Below, one piece after another: positions 1-8,471 of a DNA stretch of 64,000 bases. The position numbers and the translations under genes are program-made. The stretch lies in assembly GCA_031761405.1 (NCBI GenBank), contig JASEVX010000010.1:12849918-12913917 (forward strand), read 5' to 3'. A model generated the notes under the pieces. The model made no database searches. It saw only the letters and a program-made list of their open reading frames with translations, and had not been told where the DNA came from. This DNA is from Serripes groenlandicus. Taxonomy: Eukaryota > Mollusca > Bivalvia > Cardiida > Cardiidae. The stretch's first letter is position 1. Each line of letters begins with the position of its first letter.

Positions 1-68
1 AAAGATATAACCTTTTTTAGCCACATACAACATAATTATATTCAAAATTACGGACAATCTCTATAATG

Positions 69-652
69 CATCTCTTTGAACATGAAAATAACATTCAGTA
101 AGTTAACCCTTTCCCTCATACGACAATTCTGCAGCAGACGACTTTGAAGGTATTTTGTCAAAAAGTAGAAAATCTCTATAAATTGAATGGATAACCTATG
201 ACTAAAATTAAGTGGAAAACATTGTGGCAAAAGGAGAAATTGCACGTTTTGTGCAATTTCTTCTTTTGTCACTATGTTTTCAAATAGCCGTCTGCTGCAG
301 AGACGTCAGAAAGCATCTATATGAGGGAAAGGGTTAAAATTGCAATTAAAAGGAGAATTTGACGTGATTTTTATCTTGATATTAATTGACACATCCCCGA
401 TAACAGTCTGCTGCAAGTCTTAAATTATAGGGACTGTTTTGTTTTCGTCAAAATAAAGATACTTTAAACATCGGAATATTTATTTCATTTTAGATGTGTC
501 ATAATTTAGTGTTTTTAAACAAACGCAATTGTAGTATGTTCAAGACATTTAAATTTATTTTTTTCTAATAATAACTTGTCCTCCCATGGTATTTCCGAAA
601 AGCTGTTAAAAATATAAGTCGCAGGCTTGAAGACTGCCTGGCGACTTATAAT
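69..652 (+). repeat. Dispersed repeat R1, interrupted by a TTAA-MITE
   Basis: The parts outside 103-337 match, as reverse complement, 31195-31480 and 29452-29575. The right end is a hairpin whose arms (near 614-622 and 641-650) contain AAGTCGC and GCGACTT. No coding capacity is seen. The superfamily is not recognised. Confidence 0.7.
103..337 (-). mobile_element. TTAA-MITE, full copy
   Basis: It begins TTAACCCTTTCCCTCATA and ends TATGAGGGAAAGGGTTAA. CTGCTGCAG motifs lie near both ends, and a central palindrome GAAATTGCAC...GTGCAATTTC is visible. It sits in repeat R1, whose other copy at about 31440 lacks it and carries a single TTAA. It has no ORF and is a non-autonomous, piggyBac-like element by its target site. 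Confidence 0.9.
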
Positions 653-754
653 TATTCACTCTGAAAAAATTCTCTTTTTGTCACAATGTTTTCAAAATTA
701 TTCTGCAAGTGAGAAAGGGTTAAGCCTGTCCTTGCCTTATACATACGTCTTCAT

Positions 755-1565
755 GAGTGTAGGACAAAACCCCTGTGGGACATAAACCCTGTGGGACAAA
801 ACCCCGTCGGACAATACACCCATGGGATATAATACCCCCCCCCCCTAGGATTTTAACCCATTGGACAAAACCCCCATGAACATTATAGAATAATCTTTTA
901 TTAAGTTTTTAATTATATTTGATAAATTTATTCTTTCGGTCTGAATTTGGATATTTACTTATTTAAAAATAAATGTTTGTATCTATCAGCAAATTAATTG
1001 TTTCCATTATCAAAACATGGCACAATATATAGTAGCATAGGTGTGATATGTCAACTTTATCATAATATATTTAGGAAGAGGAATTTGAGTATTTCTCGCA
1101 TTTATTGATTATTGGAGTATAATTTCCTTTTCCTATAATGTTTTTTGTATCAATTAATTATATTTTTAATCAAGACCAGTATATATAAGTTAACTTAAAA
1201 CATTATGCATTGTTTGTATCAAACAAGCATTTATTTTGATTGCACAAACTAATTAAAACATACTTTCATACAAATGAATTATCTTTGAAGCATTGAATTA
1301 ATCAAAATAGAGTGTAGCTAATACCCCCTCAAAAATTCAAACTAATTAAAACACTCTTAATTATCTTCAATCAAAACCTGTAAACAAAACACATTTTCAT
1401 ATCAAAAACACTCTAATAAATACTAAAACACAAAAATAATGATATACCCACAGGGGTATTGTCCACTATTCATTTTAAGGGACGGGGTTTTTGTCCACAG
1501 GGTTTTTGTCCACCGGGGTTTTGTCCTATAGGGTTTTTGTCCCACATGGGGTATTGTCCGTATCC
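755..1565. mobile_element. MULE-like non-autonomous element with sub-repeated inverted ends
   Basis: It is flanked by the 9-bp direct repeat CGTCTTCAT (746-754 and 1566-1574), the length typical of Mutator-like elements. Both ends carry an imperfect array of about 16 bp, GGACAAAACCCCTGTG, in inverted orientation (about 765-875 and 1450-1560). The middle (880-1440) is AT-rich, with no ORF or other structure seen. Confidence 0.65.
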
Positions 1566-1658
1566 CGTCTTCATACACCTAATGTGGCCATTTTTGAGAA
1601 ACAATTTGGAAAATGGAGAATATGTTAAATAGGGAAAGTTTCTCCTTTTCAGGAAAGG

Positions 1659-1826
1659 GAACCCTTTCCCACATACATATTCTTTCTGACGCAGCATCTG
1701 CAGCAGACGACTTTTTAAAACATTGCGGCAAAAAAAAAAAATTGCTTTTCATGAGCAATTTCTCATTTTTCCACATTGTTTTCAAAGTTAACTGCTGTAG
1801 AATTGCTGTATGTGGAAAAGGATTAA
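1659..1826 (+). mobile_element. TTAA-MITE, diverged copy
   Basis: It starts AACCCTTTCCCACATAC and ends TGTGGAAAAGGATTAA. It has CTGCAGCAGACGAC near the left end and a degraded central palindrome around an A-run. It belongs to the older CCCACATA subtype. Confidence 0.65.
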
Positions 1827-1976
1827 GGGTTTGGTAACAGTTGTGTTTTGATTTTTATTCAGTGTACAATGTACAAGAAAAAAATGTATGCAGACAGGTT
1901 GACAAAGGTAAAAAATTAAACAAAGCTGCTACATATCATGTCAAAGCTAAGGTCAATAACATATTTACAGATGTCT

Positions 1977-2538
1977 TTAACCCTTTCCCTCATATATACG
2001 CTTTCTGACGCCTCTGCAGCAGACAGCTTTTTGAAAACATAGTGACAAAAGAAGAAATTGCACAAAACGTGTAATTTCTCCTTTTGCCACAATGTTTTCC
2101 ACTTTTTGTCATAGGTTATCCATTCAATTATGGAGATTTTCTATGCTTTGACAAAATACCTTCAAAGTCGTTTGCTGCAGAATTGTCGTATGAGGGAAAG
2201 GGTTAAAGCAGACGGCGTTTTGAAAACATTGTGACAAAAGAAGAAATTGAACAGAACGTGCAATTTCTCGTTTTGTCACAATGTTTTCCACTTATATAGT
2301 CATAGGTTATCCATCTGACAAAATAAGTTCAAAGTCGTCTGCTGCAGAATTGTCGTATGAGGGAAAGGGTTAAAGCAGACGGCGTTTTGAAAACATAGTG
2401 ACAAAAGAAGAAATTGCACAGAACGTGCAATTTCTCCTTTTGTCACAATGTTTTCCACTTTTAGTCATAGGTTATCCATCTGACAAAATACGTTCAAAGT
2501 CGTCTGCTGCAGAATTGTTGTATGAGGGAAAGGGTTAA
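1977..2538 (+). mobile_element. Tandem multimer of TTAA-MITE (three units)
   Basis: The first unit (1977-2206) is complete. The second (2203-2373) and third (2368-2538) each follow directly on the preceding GGGTTAA but lack the first ~30 bp, starting at AGCAGACGGC. All three keep the central palindrome and the right terminus. This looks like unequal recombination or slippage within one insertion, not three independent insertions. Confidence 0.85.
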
Positions 2539-2548
2539 ACATGTTTAC

Positions 2549-2680
2549 CCTTTCCCTCATGCATCCACCATCTTGAGGAATATGCAGCATGCACCTTTTG
2601 AAAGCACAGTGTGAGTGAGTGTGGCAAAACGAGAAATTGCTCATAATGAGAATTCTTTATTTCTACCAGTGTTTCAAATC
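2549..2680 (+). mobile_element. TTAA-MITE, left half, split by the outer DIRS element
   Basis: It starts TTTACCCTTTCCCTCATG, with half of the central palindrome (GAAATTGCTCATAATGAG) visible. It breaks off where the outer retrotransposon begins; the matching right half lies at 14301-14431. Confidence 0.6.
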
Positions 2681-2682
2681 AT

Positions 2683-2822
2683 TATCATTCGTAAAGCCTC
2701 CGGCTTTCACATGTATACATTAGCATATCATTCTGAGCATTATTCGATTACCCGCGTCTTTAAAGAAAAAACAAGTGCACCCCACTACGTCATTACCGGA
2801 AGTCAACCCGTTCACAATCATA
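2683..2822 (+). repeat. Left inverted terminal repeat of the outer DIRS
   Basis: Bases 2710-2822 are the reverse complement of 14123-14235, with no mismatch seen over 113 bp. The outer 27 bases (2683-2709) are specific to the left end, contain an AAAGCCTCCGGCTTT palindrome, and recur only in the internal complementary region at 13925-14041. Confidence 0.9.
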
Positions 2823-2930
2823 TTTGTTCTAGCGTTCGTACCGCGAGGTTGTAGGTATAGAATAAACCTTTTTCGTGGACGTTGTCCCGAATTTCTGAAG
2901 GTAGGAGTTTAAAATACGTAGTATTTTGTT

Positions 2931-4175
2931 ATGGCTTCAGAGCAGGACGATGTCCTGACGGTGTCAGACCATTCTAGTGATGAATTTTCGGGCTTTAGTC
3001 CTGTTTCGGATTCCGGACAGGTTCAAAAAATTAAAAAGAATAAGTCGTCCGGAAAAATAAAAGGCAAACCTTCGTTGAAGATTAAGAGAAAAGAGAACAA
3101 AGAAAATAAAGGCAAAGCGCCTGTTAAGCCTTCGGGGTCGAACGTTGTTCGTCCTATTACATCAAAATTTGATATATCCAGTTTAAAGGATGGTGACATT
3201 TCTAAACTACGGGAGTTGTTGGGTATTACCCCTCCCATTAATACACAGGCTAATAGTGGTGATTTAGCTGATGACAATGATTTCCAGTCTTATTTTGGTT
3301 ATAAGTTGGACAGTTTACCAAGAATGTCAGTGGAGTTCGACCCAGATGATTTATCTGATGGCGATACACCTGTTGGGAAAAAAGACATGTCTAGTAATTT
3401 GTGCAGTGCACTTTTTGATGATGATGTGTCTGCGGATGTTGATGGATGGGATCTTCCTAGACTTAAAATCCCTGAAAAGGGTGAGGCTGTAGCTAAGTCA
3501 TTAGCAAATTTGATTAATACAGCGTGTACCTCACAATGTGAGACAGATAATTTGCTTGCAAAGTACAAAGTACCTCAGAATTGCGATATGGCCTGTCCAC
3601 CTGTTGTAAATAATGAGATTTGGAAAATCATGGATAGGCAAACTCAGTCTAGAGATCGTGGTCTTGTGGATACACAAAATTTATTGGTAACTTCCATGGT
3701 TCCAATTATTAAATTGGCAGAGACTCTTAAGTCGCACATCGCGTTAGATAGTAGTGTCAGAGGTATGTTGGCAGATGCATTGACTCTTATTGGTCAGGTT
3801 CAGTTTAATTTATCTGTACGTAGAAGGTATATGATTCGGCCAGTAATGAAAAAGAAGTATCATTCATTGTGTAATGTATCTATGCCGGTTACTACCAAGC
3901 TTTTTGGTGAGGATGTGTCAAAAGACATAAAGTCATGTGATTCCTTAGGGTCTATTGGGAAGGACCAATATTATCCTAAATCTGGTTACTCATCTAGAGG
4001 TAGAGGCTACTCAGGAAGAGGGTCTTATAATAGTAATTATAATAATAATTATCAGAACAATAACAGATTCCAACCTTATCAAAGGGGACAAAGGAAGTCA
4101 TGGAACAGAAACTTCAGGTTTCAGAAGAAGTCGGCTTCGGCGACTGCTACAACGTCAAATGACCAGACACAATGA
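2931..4175 (+). CDS. Gag-like ORF1 of the outer DIRS element
   Basis: This 414-residue protein probably forms the nucleoprotein particle and binds RNA. No enzymatic motif is seen. The N terminus is acidic and serine-rich, with a DEFSGFSP motif near residue 20, followed by a lysine-rich stretch (about 33-66). The middle is globular. The C terminus (about 350-405) is rich in Arg, Gly, Asn and Tyr (RGRGYSGRG and Asn runs), resembling an RGG-type RNA-binding tail. The start is the first ATG of the frame, about 110 bp after the inverted repeat. The stop TGA (4173-4175) is followed by the RT in the same frame. Unlike the inner element's ORF1, it lacks a Cys-rich N terminus. The Gag assignment rests on position, composition and the shared motif. 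Confidence 0.8.
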   Translation: MASEQDDVLTVSDHSSDEFSGFSPVSDSGQVQKIKKNKSSGKIKGKPSLKIKRKENKENKGKAPVKPSGSNVVRPITSKFDISSLKDGDISKLRELLGITPPINTQANSGDLADDNDFQSYFGYKLDSLPRMSVEFDPDDLSDGDTPVGKKDMSSNLCSALFDDDVSADVDGWDLPRLKIPEKGEAVAKSLANLINTACTSQCETDNLLAKYKVPQNCDMACPPVVNNEIWKIMDRQTQSRDRGLVDTQNLLVTSMVPIIKLAETLKSHIALDSSVRGMLADALTLIGQVQFNLSVRRRYMIRPVMKKKYHSLCNVSMPVTTKLFGEDVSKDIKSCDSLGSIGKDQYYPKSGYSSRGRGYSGRGSYNSNYNNNYQNNNRFQPYQRGQRKSWNRNFRFQKKSASATATTSNDQTQ

Positions 4176-4181
4176 CATGAG
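4173..4181 (+). promoter_or_regulatory. Candidate stop-readthrough junction between Gag and Pol
   Basis: The ORF1 stop TGA is followed by CAT GAG GTG and an uninterrupted frame into the RT domain. The RT frame has no ATG upstream of the RT core; the first in-frame Met lies inside the domain. In-frame TGA readthrough is therefore one plausible way to make Pol, though a spliced or re-initiated product cannot be excluded. Confidence 0.4.
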
Positions 4182-5168
4182 GTGAGCTCAGTTTGTAGAG
4201 TCAAATGTTGTATAAAGGAATGGGAAGAAATAACAAATGACCAATGGGTCCTTGACACTGTTTTAGGCTATAATATCCATTTTGATTTGCCTCCAGTTCA
4301 AAAACGTGTTCCAAATGAAATTCCGTTCAATATAGAGCAATTTCAGATTGTTGATAATGAAGTGAAGCAGTTGGAGAAAAAAGGAGCTATAATTCCTTCA
4401 GTTCATGAAAAGGATGAATTTGTGTCAAATTTGTTTATTGTTCCTAAACCTAATGGAAAATACCGTCCGGTAATTAATTTGAAATATCTGAATAATTATG
4501 TTCATTATGACCATTTCAAACAAGAAACATTCAAAGTGATGTTGGATTTGGTTCAGGAGAAAGATTTCTTCACGTCCATAGATTTACGTGATGCTTATTT
4601 CACCATTCCAATTCATAAAAGTTCTCAGAAATACCTAAAATTTTCATGGTGCCAGTCCTTGTATCAATTCGTATGTCTGCCATTTGGTTTGAAATCAGCC
4701 CCGTTTGTCTTCACAAAAGTGCTGAAACCAATATACTCTTTGTTCAGGCAACAAGGTATAAGATGTAGTTATTACATTGATGATTCTTTAAATATGAATC
4801 AACAACTGTCAGTTTGTAACGATAATACGACAATTATTGTACAGACTTTACAAAGGTTAGGTTTTCTTATCAATCAAGAAAAATCCTCTTTAGTTCCATC
4901 ACAGAGAATTATATTCTTTGGGTTTGTGTTGGATTCTGTTATGTTTAAAGTCTTTCTTACAGATAAAAAAGTGTGTAAAATAGTTTCAAAAGCACAATCT
5001 CTATTAAACTGTTCACTGGTTAATGTTCGGGATTTAGCGTCCTTTATTGGACTTATTATAAATGCATTTTATGCTGTGTCAGAAGCTCCGTTATTTTATA
5101 GAAGTATGGAAAGGAATAAGATAGCGGGATTAGGTCCAAACATGTGTTTTGACAATATGGTAGTTTTT
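4182..5168 (+). pseudogene. Reverse transcriptase, 5' part, outer DIRS (broken by insertion)
   Basis: The RT copies element RNA into DNA in the particle. Counted from position 4182, visible motifs are FIVPKPNGKYRPVINLKYLN (about residues 85-104), the SIDLRDAYFTIPI block, CLPFGLKSAPFVFTK, and the catalytic YIDD box at residues 198-201. The frame reaches the T-run at 5164-5168, where the inner element begins; codons after that (to 5204) belong to the insert. The RNase H part resumes at 11953. With one T-run removed, the halves are in frame, so the gene was intact when hit. There is no proper ATG; the frame continues from ORF1 through its TGA. Confidence 0.9.
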
Positions 5169-5182
5169 ATGTCAAAAATACA

Positions 5183-5332
5183 TTACCAGTCATTTATTAC
5201 CTGATATATACATCTCCTAACCCTTAATTCATCCAGAAAAAGAACTCGCCTAGCGTATCCCTCACGCCTGTGTGATATACACGGTCACCGGTAAATACCG
5301 GCGCACGAGGTCAACGTGTCACTTTTAGTTTC
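5183..5332 (+). repeat. Left inverted terminal repeat of the inner DIRS
   Basis: It begins TTACCAGTCATTTATTACC and is the exact reverse complement of 11760-11908 by direct reading. The 15-18 bases before it (from the T-run) are unique to the left end and recur in the internal complementary region. Confidence 0.92.
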
Positions 5333-5807
5333 CTGGACACACCGACCTACAGGCTTGAATTTATTTTCATTTTTCTAAATTTATTTTCGTTGTCTAGTTA
5401 AAGCTTTCGCTTTAACGGGTCAATTCATTCAGTTAAACTGTACATTTACTTCTTGAACTTGAACTTTGTTTATTTATTGTTTGTGTTTAAGTTGTGTTTT
5501 TTTGTAGTAACAACTAGCTGAGAGCCGCGGGTGGTTACCCCACCCACTATTTCAGTTACGAGTCGGGTCTTGAATGACCGTGCATTAATTTTTCAATTAA
5601 TTTTCAACGGTGAGATTTCCCGATCCGGTAGCGATAATATTGTTTATCGCCTTTGTTGTTGTTTTGTATAATTACATAGACATTTGGAGAATATTTAAAA
5701 AATATTTTTTCATTGAATTACGTCCGTAAAAACGAGTAGTGAAATAAAAGAATAGAAAATATTATTTTTTGTTTTTGAACTTCGTAATTTGATTTTGTAT
5801 TTATACT
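5333..5807 (+). other. 5' leader of the inner DIRS element, non-coding
   Basis: This is an AT-rich leader between the inverted repeat and the ORF1 ATG. It contains a small TTAAAGC...GCTTTAA palindrome near 5399-5416. No ORF is seen. The promoter is presumably in the inverted repeat or here, but no recognisable core element was found. Confidence 0.5.
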
Positions 5808-8471
5808 ATGTCACATAATGGTGAACAGAGGCGTGGCTCATGCGGTCATTTAGTGGCCTTGTGGGACACGCACTCTTCCTGCATTGCGTGCACTAAGTGC
5901 ACAAAGGATTCACCATGTGAGTTCTGTTCGTTATGGTCGGCTTCCGTTTGGAAACAGGCCATATCGAGGAGGACTCACAAAAGCCGTAAGAGTAAAACTG
6001 TTCCTTTGAAGAAGAAGGTAAGTATTAGCTCTACGAGCGAAGGGGAATTCGAGGGTTTTTCCCCAACAGACTCCACGACTGGGTTGATTAGACGGAAGGA
6101 CAGAGCTTTTCAATCTTCAGTCAAGACATACGCCTCTGTAACAGCCACGACGGGACCGTCTCGAAGTTCGGAGGAACGTATGATATCGTCTGGTCAAAAA
6201 CAGACGACTGGTGTTAGTGCTGAACCTTCGGGTGAGGCAATGGGGCATTCTCAGGGAAACCTAACAGAATGGCCCCCTCTTTCACCACACTCAGTTGATA
6301 GGCATTCTTCGGAAGCCTACAGCAGAGTTCCAAATTACCCGGTCGGCGGGCAGAATTTGGGGACCGGTGATGGAGCATTACAATTGCCTATCATTGGTCC
6401 ACAGGGTGATGCTTCCGAGCAAAACCCTTATGACTCCGGGCGACAGGGTACCGGGCAACCGGGTACCGGGCAACCGGGTTCCGGGAAACTGGACAGTCAT
6501 ATTACCTTGGTTAAATCGGGCACCGGGCAACCGGGCACCGGGCAACCAGGCAGTCATTTTGAAATGACGAGACCGGTCACCGGGCAACCGGGCAATCATT
6601 CTAGAATGATACGACCAGTCACCGGGCAACCAGGCAGTCATTCTGAAATGACTAGACCGGGCACCGGGCTGCATGAAGCGACCGGGCATTCTGTCAGTCA
6701 ATTCAGCATGACTAATCCATACACCGGGAATGAGGACATGGGTCATTCATTTCACGATGAATGGGAGAATCAGCAAGGCAGTCATTCATACATGACTCGA
6801 CCTGCCACCGGTCAACCAGGTACCGGGCAACCCGGTACCAGGCAACCGGGATCAGTGCGTCTCGATCGGATAGATACACGTTATCATTCTTTCGCAGCAC
6901 AGCCTGATTATTTGGATATTCAGAACACTGGTTTGCCAGGTTTTAATAACCAACCTGCTGACATAGATTACGGAGAGTACATATCGAGAAAATCATTCCG
7001 TTCTCCTAGGGGAACAGTGTATTATTCAAGAGATATTACTCCTCCACGTTACCAACCTTCATTACGAAGGAGTGATCGGTTCTATGACAGACAGGTTAGT
7101 GATGCCTACCGTGATCGTCAAATTCCTGATTATAGGAATTTACGACTCCCGGAAGGACACCTCTCCAAGAGGCAGTCCTTTGAAAGGCAATCCCCCGATC
7201 GGAATATTGCTTGTTCCGTTAAGGGGAAGTCGAAAAGATCACATACAGTGAGTTCGGCTCCGATGATTGACTCTGTGCAACCTTTCTCTGCTGCGGATAG
7301 AAGGTTGAGTTCACATGATCGTCACCAGCTTATGGATTTATCAGAGAATGAATCCATTTCTGGATCGGAAATTGGTCAACCGGTGGGAAGTCCGGTTAAG
7401 CACAATACTTCTCGTCGTAGGCCTAGACAATCCTCCACTTCTTCGTCTGACGAAGAAACGGAAAGTCTATTACCTATAGAAGACGAGCCGGCTGCGGATC
7501 GTTGGTCCCTGCAGCAGGCTATTGAAGAAGTTTTTAGGGTAGTGCCTAGTACGCTCTGCCCTAAGATCGACGCTCCCCCACGTCGTAAAAACCTTTCAAG
7601 TTTGGAAGAACATAATGCGGAGATAGGAGGGTCTACAACTCCATTACAGTTACTTCCGCAGGCGAATAACTTGGGAAGGTTATTGGACCAACTGCAGTCC
7701 ACCAGGTCATTAGACACTGTTGAGTCAGCCTGGTCGGTCCCACTGGCCATCTCTAAGGAATGGGTGTCTCCTAAGGCTTATGTAGCTTCGAAGGAGTTCT
7801 TTCCCGTTAAAGTGCCGGCCTTAGACGGAGATGCGTCCACTTTGGGATTAACTGCACCCACCTCAATCACAGTTAGTGCTAAACTGGTTGAGAGATGGGA
7901 GGCCAGAGCGCGTCTGGGAGTCATGGTGGCTTCACATGACGATCATTTCGCCATAGCTCTGGCACTTCTACTTAAAGAGGAGAATGTCTCTACCAGAGGG
8001 GCTAGCAGAATTCTGGAGGCTTTTGATACGGGGAATCGGCACCTGATGGCTCTGAATTTGCAGAACGCCACGGAAATGCTGTCCGCGAGGAGAGATGCGA
8101 CACTTGTCAAATCCTCTTCTCTGCTACAAAATAGCAAGGACAGCTTAAGAGCCGCCCCCTTATCCTCCAATCTTCTCTTTGGTGGAAGGGTTGCTGCAGT
8201 GACTGTTACTGATTCGTCAGAACAATCCAGACGCCTTTCGGCGAGTGCAGTAAATGCTTTGTCACAGAGTCGTAAATACTCTGCACCGGCGGCTAAATGG
8301 ACTAATACTAGGAAGCCCCCGGCGAAAAAGCAGAAACAGGAAGTGAAGGCTGTACCGCCTAAACAACCTCCTTCCACGGGCCGGAATTATGCTAAACCGA
8401 AGCCCCGTTTCACGGGAGCTAAGCCGAAGCATACTTCCAGGTATGCTACGGCTCCTAGGCCGCAGCCCTAG
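5808..8471 (+). CDS. Gag-like ORF1 of the inner DIRS element
   Basis: This 887-residue protein probably has a structural role. The N terminus has a Cys/His cluster (C12, H22, C25, C28, C31, C37, C40) like a zinc-binding motif, followed by a basic stretch and a GEFEGFSP motif near residue 80 that is shared with the outer element's ORF1. Residues of about 212-350 are low-complexity repeats of GTGQPG. A Ser/Arg-rich region follows, then a more ordered domain (about 560-800) and a Lys/Pro-rich tail, suitable for nucleic-acid binding. The start is the first ATG after a 475-bp leader. The last 83 bp overlap the RT frame. No catalytic motif is seen, so function is inferred from position and composition. 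Confidence 0.82.
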   Translation: MSHNGEQRRGSCGHLVALWDTHSSCIACTKCTKDSPCEFCSLWSASVWKQAISRRTHKSRKSKTVPLKKKVSISSTSEGEFEGFSPTDSTTGLIRRKDRAFQSSVKTYASVTATTGPSRSSEERMISSGQKQTTGVSAEPSGEAMGHSQGNLTEWPPLSPHSVDRHSSEAYSRVPNYPVGGQNLGTGDGALQLPIIGPQGDASEQNPYDSGRQGTGQPGTGQPGSGKLDSHITLVKSGTGQPGTGQPGSHFEMTRPVTGQPGNHSRMIRPVTGQPGSHSEMTRPGTGLHEATGHSVSQFSMTNPYTGNEDMGHSFHDEWENQQGSHSYMTRPATGQPGTGQPGTRQPGSVRLDRIDTRYHSFAAQPDYLDIQNTGLPGFNNQPADIDYGEYISRKSFRSPRGTVYYSRDITPPRYQPSLRRSDRFYDRQVSDAYRDRQIPDYRNLRLPEGHLSKRQSFERQSPDRNIACSVKGKSKRSHTVSSAPMIDSVQPFSAADRRLSSHDRHQLMDLSENESISGSEIGQPVGSPVKHNTSRRRPRQSSTSSSDEETESLLPIEDEPAADRWSLQQAIEEVFRVVPSTLCPKIDAPPRRKNLSSLEEHNAEIGGSTTPLQLLPQANNLGRLLDQLQSTRSLDTVESAWSVPLAISKEWVSPKAYVASKEFFPVKVPALDGDASTLGLTAPTSITVSAKLVERWEARARLGVMVASHDDHFAIALALLLKEENVSTRGASRILEAFDTGNRHLMALNLQNATEMLSARRDATLVKSSSLLQNSKDSLRAAPLSSNLLFGGRVAAVTVTDSSEQSRRLSASAVNALSQSRKYSAPAAKWTNTRKPPAKKQKQEVKAVPPKQPPSTGRNYAKPKPRFTGAKPKHTSRYATAPRPQP
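6440..6860 (+). repeat. In-frame tandem repeat coding GTGQPG units in ORF1
   Basis: Repeats of ACCGGGCAACCGGGT, 15-18 bp, are interspersed with blocks encoding SH(S/F)EMTRP. Every unit keeps the reading frame, so length changes do not break the ORF. The array is probably prone to expansion. Confidence 0.8.

Noticed and set aside
4182..4184. GTG as a start codon for the outer RT ORF
   Set aside because: The organism is eukaryotic and GTG is an unlikely start here. The frame is better explained as continuing from ORF1 through its TGA.
6378..6746. Open frame on the minus strand with GDWSYHSRM-like repeats
   Set aside because: It is the shadow of the GTGQPG repeat region of ORF1 on the other strand.
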